In this document: in pieces, positions 36,676-48,700 of the stretch
How positions within the stretch are numbered: position 1 is the first letter of the stretch
How the letters are laid out: the number at the start of each line of letters is the position of its first letter
DNA from: Hexactinellida sp. DTS-2022
Lineage: Eukaryota; Porifera; Hexactinellida
Length of the DNA stretch: 64,000 nt
NCBI GenBank assembly: GCA_028753945.1
Contig: JAPNXP010000015.1
Coordinates: 2,976,001 to 3,040,000 of the forward strand
Direction of reading: 5' to 3'
Notes under the pieces: generated by a model
Databases searched by the model: none
What the model was told of the DNA's origin: nothing
The model's input: only the letters and a program-made list of their open reading frames with translations
Program-made: the position numbers and the translations under genes

Positions 36676-38503
36676 TTAGTACAATCTGCTCGTCTGCTCT
36701 ACGCGCGTCCTTACAACTTGTACTCGGGCCTACGGCCCTCGCTTGTATTTAAAGCATCTCCTTTTCAAATTAAATGTCGTTCTTGATGAGTGGCCGCTAG
36801 CTGTCTATTTATATCCGTTCATCCTTGCTACAGGTTTCTATAAGGACAGATTAAATAATTTGGATATTTATGCAAATTTGAACAGATAATTTTCTAGATA
36901 TTAAAGCTCGTCCGTGTATAATAATATACCAACTCCAATAATAAAATTAAATATCACTAAGAAACTGTACCAGTGGACCCCTAACTTTGGGATGTGGAGA
37001 AGTTATTATATTGATTGATAATAATTTGATATCAAATAACACAATGGAATGTTAGAAATGTATGGCTAGACCATAGACTCCTTAAGTAAAGGACTGGAAC
37101 GTCGCGATGTCGGGGGTTTTAACTTGAGTCTGAGAGGCTCCAATTATAAAAATTGATAAAGCATTAAGTTTCCGGTCTCCAAATGTGATTTTTGGCATAT
37201 AGGGGTAACTTTTGGCACCCGTCAACAATTTTAGGTTTTCACTCAAATTTATCACACCTCGACAAGTTATGACGTCATTGTCACATTTCGAGAACCCTGA
37301 AAAGTCACTTAATCGCACATAATTCGCGCACTAAGAGATAAAAAACTGAAAATTTAATAGAACATGCACATTAATGATGCGGACACTTTGGTAACACCAG
37401 ATTGCCAATATGCTTACTCATTATCACATGATGACGTAATCACTAAAATTTCACATTTTTAAATTTGACTATTTAGGCCTATTTACGCTTTATAATCAAT
37501 GTTAGAAGTGTATAAACCATACACCAACCACGAAGCGGTTGGTGTGTGGTTGGGTTCTGCCGCGAAGCACGCTAGTATCTATATAGATTGATGCTACAGT
37601 ATATCTATATATACTAGTGCGCTTCGCTTGCTAGGTCGCTTTGCGGCAGAACCCAACCACACACCAACCGCTTCGTGGTTGGTGTATGGTTTATACACTT
37701 CTAACATTGATTATAAAGCGTAAATAGGCCTAAATAGTCAAATTTAAAAATGTGAAATTTTAGTGATTACGTCATCATGTGATAATGAATAAGCATATTG
37801 GCAATCTGGTGTTACCAAAGTGTCCGCATCATTAATGTGCATGTTCTATTAAATTTTCAGTTTTTTATCTCTTAGTGCGCGAATTATGTGCGATTAAGTG
37901 ACTTTTCAGGGTTCTCGAAATGTGACAATGACGTCATAACTTGTCGAGGTGTGATAAATTTTGAGTGAAAACCTCAAATTGTTGACGGGTGCCAAAAGTT
38001 ACCCCTATATGCCAAAAATCACATTTGGAGACCGGAAACTTAATGCTTTATCAATTTATATAATTGGAGCCTCTCAGACTCAAGTTAAAACCCCCGAGAT
38101 CGCGACGTTCCAGTCCTTTACTTAAGGAGTCTATGGGCTAGACAGACAGAACACAAATAACTGATTAGATGCCTGAACTTCCTCTCGATCAATTAGATTA
38201 CTGTCTCAGTATTCTATAATGCATCTTAACATTTGACAGACACTAAAGCATTCAATTATACTAATTGAATGCTAGCTGCTAATCTATACTGGAACAACCC
38301 TCGAATTTAATTGGCTAAAGGTTTTGACACCTTTTGTGATGGAAGATGTGAATATCTTTTTAGATATTGAACTTGTTTGTACATACAGTATTCCCCACCC
38401 CACTGAAAATTTTTAGGTCTGTAGCTTTTACCAGTTCCTCAATCTATTCTGAACAAACACATAAACAAACAAACAAAAAATCATTGTGATTTAATATATA
38501 AGA
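36676..38503 (-). mobile_element. Non-autonomous Helitron-like element, itself interrupted
   Basis: A second copy of the element at 17241-18313. On the minus strand it starts TC (38503-38502) after A and ends CTAA before T (36676), which agrees with Helitron insertion between A and T. Without the palindrome insertion it would be about 750 bp. It contains the same GC-rich hairpins near its 3' end (36690-36745). Confidence 0.7.
37071..38136. repeat. Large near-perfect palindrome (~1.07 kb) inserted in the Helitron-like element
   Basis: The arms of ~480-500 bp run from 37071 to ~37580 and, inverted, from ~37605 to 38136, with only scattered differences and a ~14-bp extra stretch near the centre of the right arm. 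GGCTAGA flanks both sides (37064-37070, 38136-38142; the right copy shares one base with the arm end). The homologous site in the copy at 17241-18313 (~17930) is continuous. Each arm has an ACCAACC-ACGAAGC-GGTTGGT hairpin and ends near the centre with a CTAGT motif. Confidence 0.85.
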
Positions 38504-38979
38504 TAGACTAAATATAGCCTTTCTAAACTTGAGTAGATCTGTGGATTTACTGAAAAGTTGAGTAGATTTGGAATTTATTGAAAATACTTGAGCAGAATTG
38601 GAATTATTCTGAAAAACTTGAGTAGATTTGGAATTATTTTGAAAAACTTGAGTAGATTCGGAAAGATCTAGTTTTATATTTGAGTATCAGTAAAAAGTTG
38701 AGTATATTTGGAAATTTTTAAAAAACTTGAGTATTTTTGGAATTTTCCCCTTATATAATGCTATAATTGAAGGGCAAACACTGCTGAACTAAGTTCTATT
38801 GAATTAAAAGTGAATCTCAAAAAAATAAATCTCAATATGGGCCGATAAGTGATTCGAATTATAACAAACATATTCTTCTGTCAATGAACCACTACCGAAC
38901 TGATTAGAGTACAACTATCACAATTAGTAGGGCACCGTCAAATTTGTTCTCATTATCTTTAGGGAATTAAACCTTGTAC

Positions 38980-41900
38980 CATAGCATTCTATACTCTAAG
39001 GCAATGCCGCGGTTGAATGGACTTGGACCATGGACGAACTAGTATAGTTATCGATTTTATTTAAATAATTAGATTACATGCAACTATGCTAGTAATTTAG
39101 GGAAACTAGGAGTTTTATCAATCCACCACCCATTATAAAACTATAGAATCACTTAAGAAGAATATATTTTTTATTCATATTCTCAAAACAAACACAAGTA
39201 CGTATCAGAATATTAAATAGTATAGCAAAATAACAAGAACGAAGTATTCAAGAGTAGAGTAATTGCTGAGCTAAGTGTCATCATAACAAGTCCATCTCTA
39301 AGTGTTGGTAGTTAAGTGAAAGAGTAGTGCATCAGGATGTTACTTGAACTGGATACCTAAAAGTTAAAGAGAAAGAGAAACTAGGAACTGAATTTCTTGA
39401 GCTTGGCATTATTGCGGCCAACAACCATATCATTAAAATTTCTCACTTTCTTTGATAAAATACAATTCGCCACAGTTGTAAATATCTTTTTTAGAATTTC
39501 CCATTTCGAATTCATACAAATACACCACCCCCTCCAAATTTCACTCTGATTCATTTCGACATCGAGTATGGCTAACTGAACTAAATTTCGGCGACAGGAA
39601 CCCTCATAAAATAATCTACTTAAACGTGAACTATTATCAATCTTTAGAAATATTTCATAAATAATTAAAACAGATTCAAAAACACTCTCTGATGGATATT
39701 TAAGGGAACCTCTGTCCAGCAAATCGATCAATGAAAATCCAGTGTCGTTGTCAACTTCAATATCTTTGGGGGAAGTTAAAAAGTTCTGACAGTCTGTGCA
39801 ATGTGCAGATAGTTTCAAATAAGAAAATACTGCATATCCAGCAACATAATTTAAGCAGTCTATTTGTGAATTATCAAATATGGGGCAAACAATATTGGAT
39901 AATTCATTAGTAAAATATTCAAAATTAATTTCTGAATGCATTCTATCGACATTATCATCCTCTGTGAAAGTTTGTAAATATTCCTTAAGAGAAATGGTAT
40001 CACTTTGTTGTTTAATATAAAAGAACTTAAGAATATTTGATAACTGAAGGCGACGTTCACTCTCTAAAATTTGAGAGTAAGATATATTATAGTTGGAGCC
40101 AGACATTTGACGATATAGTCCAAAGTGGTGTTCTAATGGATCATTTTGTAATTTGTACCCGAGATGTCAACAAATATTCAAAACCACATTCTACGGTCAA
40201 TCTACGAACTAAGAGTGGGAGAGCAATACAGGTGTGTCTAAAACTTGTAAATGTTTGCGGTGTAAGCTTCCCACTGGATGTAGGCATAGCCCTCCAAAAA
40301 TCTAGCCATTGTACAACATTATCCAAGAAAGACAATCTCTGGTCGTTAAGATGGAGCGGAGCTAGTAATGGGTTATTGAAACGAATATCTTTTCCGACCC
40401 AGTTGACATTGAAAATGTTCCAAATTCGATTTATCAGGTTTATGAATTCGACAGTATGACAGTTTTCACCTGTTGTATTCTCATGATTGAAACTTGAGAG
40501 CCCCGCTGCTGTAGATTCATGAAAAACCTTTAGAGCCAATTTTACATTTTGGCGTTCTAAGTGAGATGGCCAACATGCTTTAGATGTCAATTTTGGGGCT
40601 CTCTTAATTATGGAGAATTTGTCGGCTTTATACAAAACACGGAGATCGTCAAATGCTGCGTAATTGATTGAAGGATAATTTGACTTGGTGAATTCGGCAG
40701 AATTTAGAGAAATGTTAGCAATGGGTAAAGATATTTTTAACTGAGTGCAAGGTAGATTGACTGGATGAGACTGTTTAAAAGTGTAGTCCTCAAATTTGGG
40801 ATACATAAAGGTTTTCTCAAAATCTTTCAAATTCAACCAGTTATTACGGATTGACTTAATGATATGGACAATGTCAAAAAATAATATAAGATTTCGAGCT
40901 GGATCACATGGATGTACAACCTTAGGATGCAATACTTTTCCATCATCTGACAATAATTTATACAAGCTAACGTTCAAAGGATAATTATCGGTACATATTG
41001 CTTCTACAAATAGACCACAGCTCTCGATATCAAATATAGTTTGTCTAACTATTGGGTGTAGGTAAGCAGCAGAAGAAGACCCCAGTGGTATTAAACGTAC
41101 AATGGTGGAAAATCTTTTCATTAAACTCGAAACCATCATTGAAAATACAGTTGTAGGGGGGTCATTTGGGTTGTCAATTGAGCCCAGAATCTTACCTCCC
41201 TTATAGGATGCATCACTGCGGATATGGACTTCGTCCATTTGAAGGATTACATGACGTTCTCGGGGACTGAACTTAGATGTTATTTCCTTAAGTATTTGGA
41301 AATACTCTCCACCTATACCTAACGTGTTCTTTATAGCAAGTAATTTTCGCTCGTGTGGTAAAACTAAGCAATTAGATGAATGAATAAATCGGTAACAAGC
41401 CGGTGATATCCCATAAATTTTAAGTGAGAAAACCTGCGTTAAAATGTTATAACGTCGATTATTTTTCGAATTTGTCAAATTAGTAAGTTGTCCTATAAAA
41501 AAGTGAAGTGATATTTTCAAAGATTCACTATTGGAATTTGAACTGTCATCATTGTCTAAATCTAACGAATCACCTTCAATAAGTTTAATTGCGTTTTCTA
41601 GCTGACGGATGGCAATGTTGACAAGATTGTTAATTGAAAGTTCAAAAGGAGAGGAAACAGTTTCTAATATCGGCGAAAACTTGTCAACTTCATAGAGTAG
41701 ACTCTCAATTTGGCGAGTATCATTAATTGATATTCTCGAAAGTGAAATTGAAAGGTTTTTATTATCGAATGCTTTAATAAATAAATCATTGTCAACTGAT
41801 AATGATCGTTCAATGATTGGCCCGGAATCCGAAATAACAATTTTCATAAAAAATAAAGGGCTGTTTTGAGAATTGTGTAATATCCAGCCGTTCGGAATGT

Positions 41901-42774
41901 CAATTAAATTTAACTTTGAAATAAGGTCAAAATAAGAATTAACTAGGAACTTATCAACACAATCTTCATTGTCAGTCAAACTCTGTGAGTAGGCAGCTTG
42001 AATCATCAATTGTTCTTTGTCGTCTTTGGAGAGTCTCTTTGGTCTGGAGTTCCAATCAGACAGGTAGGAAGGACAGTTGGGGAAAATTGTTGGTACTGCA
42101 TCTTTCTTCAGGGAAACTCTTTCTCTGGGAACTGTAACTGTTCTTTGCCCGTCAAAAAAATCAAATGCACTTTCAATGTTATCAGCTTTGAAATGATGTA
42201 TGCATACCTAAGGAAGAAGAACGAATTGAATGCATGTAAATAAGAAAAACAATATAAAGAATGAGTATTACCTTCATTTGTTTGTTGTTTTCATAATCTT
42301 TCCTTGGTCTTGGAATTGATTTGAACCATTGTTCACGTAAATTCAAATCCTTGGGAAAGTTGAAAGCGGTGGTGAATTCTCCCTGGCCTTTATAATTTGA
42401 TTTACAACCTGGAACAAGACAGCTCAGAGATAGAATGATTTTCGATGCTGTAAAATATCTTCAATGCGGGTAGTATAGAATGAAACAATGATCTCACTGT
42501 GTCAAAGACTATATAATCGATGTAAATATTATGTTTATGGGTGGTTTTAAAAATTGTATATTGACACATAAAATTAGTTCCGTTGAGCCCAAGTCAGTAC
42601 AATAAGAATTCCCTAAGACTACCTATTATATACTTCAGTTTATAGTACTTAATTAATTCTGGCGACAAAATTCAAATTTGAAACAATTTTTGGCAATAAT
42701 GTATAACTATACTAGTTCGTCCATGGTCCAAGTCCATTCAACCGTGGCATTGCCTTAGAGTATAGAATGCTATG
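38980..42774 (-). mobile_element. P-element-like DNA transposon
   Basis: The ends CATAGCATTCTATACTCTAA (38980) and its complement (42774) belong to inverted repeats of ~75 bp with one or two differences. The flanks carry CTTGTAC on both sides (38973-38979, 42775-42781), a 7-bp duplication close to the 8 bp usual for P elements. The interior encodes a THAP-domain P-type transposase on the minus strand. The element lies ~250 bp past the 3' end of the ankyrin gene. Confidence 0.9.
39381..42447 (-). pseudogene. P-element/THAP9-like transposase (frameshifted)
   Basis: The THAP zinc finger is split by a 64-nt GT-AG intron (42208-42271). The exon at 42272-42447 (acceptor before 42447) gives C-L-V-P-G-C; the exon from 42207 gives V-C-I-H-H-F, completing C-x4-C ... 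C-x2-H, with the AVPTIF landmark nearby. The long frame to 40141 holds P-transposase features: QMDEVHIRSD (a likely catalytic aspartate region), FDIVHIIKSIRNNWLN and GKLTPQTFTSFRH. Around 40145-40155 a 7-nt direct-repeat-like insertion breaks the frame. The next frame resumes at once with the N-D-P-L-E-H-H-F-G segment and runs to the stop at 39381. The first coding exon, with the start codon, was not found. Apart from the 7-nt lesion the gene looks fresh. Confidence 0.85.
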
Positions 42775-43026
42775 CTTGTACTTATCCATGTTCGTATTAA
42801 CGAGTTTACTGTATTTGATTAGCGAGGGTGACTCATTTCTATTAAGAGTTGTTTACGCAACATATTATAATGTTTTCAGAAGGAACAAGCCCTATACTAG
42901 CTAACATTGTATGGCAATGTATGCCCAAATTAATTACGGATTGTAAAGAATTATTTTATTTTATTTATGAGCACAATATAATATAAAACTACATATACAA
43001 ATTCAATATCTAAAATTAGTGCGGGA

Positions 43027-45180
43027 TTAGATAATTCCTGGATTGAATTTAACTCTAACTTCCGTCGCGTCACCATCTGACTCCCCTTCAGGCAATTTGA
43101 TAGTTCTGAAAAATATTTGTTCTTTGCTAGGACTGCTCTGCTTTTTAAAATTCGGTTTTGGGATCGATTTACGAACTAATTTTGATTGTCGTTTGCTTTT
43201 CTGTACTAATTCAACTATTTCCTGTGTGGACTCCGTTTTTTGGTGCAACAGAATAAAGTGGAGTATATTGTGAGGAGGATTGAGATTTTGTAGCATCTGT
43301 GGCGGCCATTTTGATATGACAAGACCTGATAGAGTGCGTAGTGAATAAGGCTTTGATAAATAATGTCGGAACTTTTCAATAGATTTCAAAATATTTACAT
43401 TTTTCTGCGAAATTTTATCTGAATTAATTCCCTCATAAATATCGAGAAAATTAATTCCATGTGAATTTAAGGCGAATGGATATGCTCCTAAATAATCCAA
43501 TAAATACTGCATACAGTCCTCACGTCCTAACTTGGCTAGAATATGAAGACAAGTGTTATTTTCTGTCTCATCGCGATTGTTGACTTGGAAAGATAAACCT
43601 TCTAGTACTTTCATTAAAATATGTATTTTAGATTTCAAACAAACATTCTGTTTTTCTAATTTTTCTGGTTTATTCCAAACTGATGTTAATTCACCGTGTT
43701 GTATTGGAAAAGAAGTTTTAATGCAAATTATATCGAAAAGATTGAAATTTTGAAGAAAGTAGTGAGCTAGTGTATTATAAGTGAACACGTCAGATTTAAT
43801 TAGTTCTTCTTTCAAGTGATACACTCTTGACTCATCAATGGGACGATGTAATATCCATAACTCCAACAGTATTAAGTATCGCACTAGCAAGTATTGGATC
43901 TTAGAAGCGAGTTCACAATTGGGATCTATTCTGGCAATAAATTCTATGAAGAAAGGTCCAATTTGTGAGACATTAAAATCAGGTTTGTTGATTAGAAACT
44001 GGAATAATGAAAATATGCCTTTTAATTTAGAAAAATAACCATTCACTTGAGACGGCATTACCCAGTTGAGTATAGAATTGTTATAAAGGTATAGCAGGAG
44101 ACTGGATATAGAGAATATTTCAATTTGTCCGAAAACAGGCGAAGTGAAAGTTAAAATCAAACAACTTTTAAGAGGAAATTTTCCAATCCCTTTCAGTTCA
44201 GAATTAAATCGAAAATATAAGAGAAAACTATCCAAATCGAAATATTGCATTGCTTGTATGGCGGTTTTTAGTTCATCGCTAACTTGGAAACTTTTGGCTC
44301 CACCACTAAAAAACTGATGCGGCAATTCATGTACGAAAGTGTAACTCAATTGAGCATTCCTATGTACCGCCATGGTTACCAATTCATTTGTTTTTAATAC
44401 ATTCTGTAAACCATGCTTTACTGAAATAATATTTAATCGCGACGAAATCTGAAGGTTAATCTCGAATACGTTTCGAACTGAAATTGAAAAATGCTCCAAC
44501 AGTAGGTGTGAGATTTCGCGATAATATTCCTTTTCTGATTCTGGTCCTGGAAACACATTAATTCTAGAGGCCAAATTTGAGGCAATCATAACTGGATTGA
44601 ATCCATTCAAATCAACCAAATTAAGTGCACCGCGACTCAATAATAGTTTTACAATTTCTATTTTTCGTCTGAACACAACATCTATTTTGTCAATCGGTAT
44701 CCTAGATAGGCTCATTCCCTCTATTGTATCGCACCGAAATTTAACATTCGTAGCTTTCTTAGAATCATAGTCTATCCAACCGACCATTGGATTCAGAACA
44801 TAATGCAATGCTGTTGTATTGTATCTATAATTATTTTTAAGATTTATTTCACATCCATTGTCCAAAAGGAATAATAACATTTCATAGAACTTCCCATCAT
44901 ATTTAGCTAATGCATTATGTCGTGGCATTTGATACTGAATACAACGACCTACAAGGGAATAGCCAGCGCTGTCAAATATATTTGGATTTCCTGTTTTGAA
45001 ATAAACTTTCAATACTTCATAATTCAAATCGTAAAGTGCCTCCCATACTGAGAGGTTTGATTCTGGTCCTTTTGTGTTAAATTCGTATTCAGTCGCGAGC
45101 GTTAAGTTTTTTGAAAAATGGAAAGAAAGATTATTGCTGTCTTTGTTAGGGAATTGTATTTGTTTGTTTATTCGTAACAT
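43027..45180 (-). CDS. Ankyrin-repeat protein with C-terminal SOCS/VHL-box-like motif
   Basis: An intronless frame of 717 codons, ATG at 45180. Divergent ankyrin repeats lie at ~residues 25-200 (Y-E-M-L-L-F-L-L-D-N-G-C-E-I-N; T-A-L-H-Y-V; V-K-L-L-L-S-R-G-A) and again at ~540-590 (T-C-L-H-I-L-A-K-L-G-R-E-D-C-M-Q-Y-L-L). The middle is helical and unrecognised. At ~607-645 the segment P-Y-S-L-R-T-L-S-G-L-V-I ... L-N-P-P-H-N-I-L-H-F-I resembles the elongin-binding and cullin-binding parts of SOCS or VHL boxes. That layout is used by ASB and FEM1 proteins, substrate receptors of CUL5/CUL2 ubiquitin ligases. Which family it belongs to is unclear. The tail (~650-717) is basic and unstructured. AATAAA-type signals (minus strand) lie near 42953-42965. 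Confidence 0.6.
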   Translation of the reverse strand: MLRINKQIQFPNKDSNNLSFHFSKNLTLATEYEFNTKGPESNLSVWEALYDLNYEVLKVYFKTGNPNIFDSAGYSLVGRCIQYQMPRHNALAKYDGKFYEMLLFLLDNGCEINLKNNYRYNTTALHYVLNPMVGWIDYDSKKATNVKFRCDTIEGMSLSRIPIDKIDVVFRRKIEIVKLLLSRGALNLVDLNGFNPVMIASNLASRINVFPGPESEKEYYREISHLLLEHFSISVRNVFEINLQISSRLNIISVKHGLQNVLKTNELVTMAVHRNAQLSYTFVHELPHQFFSGGAKSFQVSDELKTAIQAMQYFDLDSFLLYFRFNSELKGIGKFPLKSCLILTFTSPVFGQIEIFSISSLLLYLYNNSILNWVMPSQVNGYFSKLKGIFSLFQFLINKPDFNVSQIGPFFIEFIARIDPNCELASKIQYLLVRYLILLELWILHRPIDESRVYHLKEELIKSDVFTYNTLAHYFLQNFNLFDIICIKTSFPIQHGELTSVWNKPEKLEKQNVCLKSKIHILMKVLEGLSFQVNNRDETENNTCLHILAKLGREDCMQYLLDYLGAYPFALNSHGINFLDIYEGINSDKISQKNVNILKSIEKFRHYLSKPYSLRTLSGLVISKWPPQMLQNLNPPHNILHFILLHQKTESTQEIVELVQKSKRQSKLVRKSIPKPNFKKQSSPSKEQIFFRTIKLPEGESDGDATEVRVKFNPGII

Positions 45181-45780
45181 ATATACAACTAAGGCGTGGG
45201 AAATAGTTCTAAATACAATACAAATTTAGTAATATAATTTAGCTCCACTGTAGCCAAGTGACAATCAACTATACTTTTATAGCAGCCAAACAAGGGTTGG
45301 AGTTATTTGTTACTTGCAGAATTTATGTCCTCGAATGGTGACGAAATTGGCTGTATGTGAGATAATGCGTTTTTGTAAACAAGACAAAATTTCCCACTTT
45401 TGATACATTTACTGGACAGTGTGTGCATTTTAAGCAAAATGTTGGACAAATTGGCATGAAATAATAATGATGAAATACAATATAGTACTACAGTAGAATT
45501 CGGTTATAACGTACCTGGGTTGGGTTTGACGTACTTTGGCATATTACGTACTACTATTTTTTACCAAGTTTAGAAAGCAGTATGTATTTCTATGTAGGCT
45601 ACACTCGGTTAGTATGTACCCTCGGATAATACGTACTTATTTCCACATTATAACATTATATTGTATAGGAAAATAGGGTGTGGACTTGTAATAATAGATA
45701 ACAATTGTTGTTATTAAACATAAACATCTGAAAGAAGAGATACTGAATAGAATTGTGACTGTAACACAGATAATAATGAA
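45181..45780. other. Intergenic spacer between the ankyrin and BRIP1-like genes
   Basis: About 600 bp. It probably includes the 5' region of the ankyrin gene and the 3' end of the helicase gene. A pogo-like MITE end (CAGTAGAATTCGGTTATAAC) starts at 45491; GTATGTAC and ATACGTAC motifs follow, but no clean right end is visible. Confidence 0.5.
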
Positions 45781-48700
45781 TTAAAACTGTTCTATATCAT
45801 CGATTATATTAACCCCAGTTCTTGTACTAATAAACTCAGTTAAAGAATCATGTGCGGATTTGAAATCAACAAAATTCCTCGCTTTCTCTCTCGCCCATTT
45901 AGACAGAGACCCTAAATACGAGTTTCCACTAATCCTAGCATCAACTAGTATAATAGAACCCCAGTCATTTCTATGTCGGATACAACGCCCTAGCGCCTGG
46001 TTAAGAGCTCGGAACGCTTCTACCTCGTACCATTGCGACCCGGAGAGCAGATTGGAATGTCCCGACCGTCTCTTACGATCGTTATACTCTCTCTTCTGCT
46101 GCACTTGAGGGTCTTTCCAATTGGGGAATGGTATCCCAACGCACATAACAGCTCTGGCTTGTGCGTCTGCGAAATCCACCCCCTCGGACACCTTGCCCCG
46201 ACACACGCCCAACAACAGACTCCCTCTCCCACTCGTGATGGACTCGAAGTAGCTGTTCATGTCCTCTTTGAATGTGCTGCCCTTACCGGAACCGCGGGGC
46301 TCCCACACTATGTGCTTTAGCTACAGGACAGTAGATAGAACCAATTTATATAGTCAGGTCTCTTATACGCAGTGTATTATACAGCCATTTGTAAATACGC
46401 TCATAATAAGGTCTGATCCAGTTTTAATGTGCCTAAATCACAAATTAGCGTTATGGTATAGGAGAAGATTCCAAATTTTTGCGCTCCTAAATTAAAATTT
46501 TCCAAAAATTATGCTCCAAAAGAGCGTATCGCGCTCCTGGATAATTATTTGATAATACGTATGGGTGACTTTGGTTCGAGGGTAGTTTGACCCAATTAAA
46601 CGAAAATATTATATGTAATTCTGTCCTGTAAATCCTGTGAAATGTAACACAATTAACCGTGGCTCTATTTAGCAGAATCTCTCTAATAGTACTCAAGAAT
46701 AAAATTAAAAATATAAACTATAACTCACATCAGAGAGCCTGCTAGTTACTCCATTGATATCCCATCTGTCCTTCAGTTTATCCATAACAGAATAGCTAGG
46801 CAGGAAACAGAGAACTCCATCTGGCACTTCCTCGCACACACTCACCAGCACTCTGCCTATCTCATCCTGCACTGACAGCTGTTCCATGCCGCGGTAGCTA
46901 GCCTCGATTCTAACGCCAGTAGGCCCAGTGCCTACCAACCCGATCCACACCTGCTCTGGCTTAATAACATGGTTGGCAATGGCTTGGTATTTGAATTCAC
47001 AGCCGAGTTCTGATACGAATGAGGTCATAGGCGTTAGTGTACCTGAAGTTAGGATAATGCTATTAGCCGTGCTTGTCAAGGCTTCAAATGCTACAGCTGG
47101 GTTAAGGCAACAGAAATTAATTGTTCTCTCCCACGTCTGTTTCTTAGTTGACAGCCAACCCCGATTCTTCTCTGCCTGCTTTTGACTATTAACAAACGCA
47201 GGTTTTTTTGTGATAGAAACGATGTAATCTGAAGTGTATTTCCTATCCGCACTCAGGAGTTTGTTAAGAACTTCAAATAACCATTCAAGCAGTGTTATTG
47301 TATTGCTAGAGAGCAGCTTAGTGGGAATATCATTCTCGTCATCTTCTTCGGCTCTGTCGTTGCTGAATAGAAACTCTAATAGTGTCTCTAGTTGCTCCTA
47401 CAGTATACTCTAATAAACTAGTTGCTCCTACAGTATACTCTAATAAAATAGCCCACCCCCAAATTAGCAAATATAAATTTACTACGGTACCCTGAGTAAA
47501 TTTCTTTATCTAATATTAGTCGCAATACAATTATCAACCGACTATACTAAATTAATTGTATAAAAATCTGATATTCTCGAAAAGTCACAAAAATTATTGG
47601 TCAGAAAATGGCCTAAAAAACAATAATCGCCTAGGCTACTATTCGAATAAATACGGTATATATGCATACAGTAGAATCTCGTAGTACGAACACGGTTAAT
47701 ACGAATTTCCGGTAAAGACGAACAAACAGTGCCACAAAGTTAGGTCCTACAATAGCTATTCAATGGTTATTAGTCTGGTTAATACGAACTCCGGATAAAG
47801 CGGACAAATTTTTAACGTCCGTTGAATTCGTATTAACGAGGTTCTACTGTAGTATAGTATTCAATTATTCATATACTGGATGGTAGAATGAGTCATATTT
47901 TGAAAGGAAATTTGTATTATGTAATATATGGCGACCCATAGTATCTTGGTATACCAGTTAAATCTAAAGTCCAAGTATAAATAGCAGTTTGTCAATTTAT
48001 CTTTACTACTCACGCAGTGTATTATACAGCCATTTGTAAATACGCTCCTAATCCTTGTCTGATCCAATTTTAATTTGCCTAAATCACTAATTAATGTTAC
48101 GGTATAGGAGAGAGTCCAAATTTTCGGCTCCTAAATTCAAATTTCCAATAAATCATGCTCCAAAAGTAGCGTATCGCGCTCCTGGATAATTCCTTGTACT
48201 CACGTTATGTAGTTGTATTGTACTGTGTGTTAGTCCAAACGAATCGAACTCCTTAACGATATCAACTCCTAGCCATGAGTTAGATAAGGATTCGAACCCT
48301 TCCGTTTTCAGGAATGTGTCCTGTCCACACACCCACGCATTAAGGTTCATAAGCATAGCACTCAGGTGCCTCAAGGTGCATATAACATCCTCGCCTACTA
48401 GGCTTCTTCGCTGCGCAGAATCCAATTCATTAACAGCTGCCTCCAGCTGAGACTGAGTGCATTGAGTTGAGGCTGCCTCTCTCGATATGTTCTCTATGTT
48501 GTGTGCCTCGTCAAGTATGATTATCTAAAGTGCCATAAGATAACTCCATTTAGTGGGACAAGGACAACATGTATTAGTATAATGTCATGATATACCAATA
48601 TACAGTAGAACACTTTTTCCGGGTAATACGTTCATTATTTCAGTCCCATCAAAACCTTTTCAATACAAAGAAACAGGTTAATACGAATTTCGGACAAAAG

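Larger units (their letters stand above)
36460..38749. mobile_element. Foldback/Mutator-like element hosting two nested insertions
   Basis: The outer ends GGAAAATTCCAAAAATACTC and complement are inverted repeats extended by subterminal tandem repeats of TTCCAAATATACTCAAGTTT type (36470-36640 and, inverted, 38525-38740). The flanks hold a perfect 11-bp duplication CTTATATAATG (36449-36459, 38750-38760). Long duplications and repeat-rich ends fit Mutator-like or foldback elements. No transposase is present. Confidence 0.75.
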
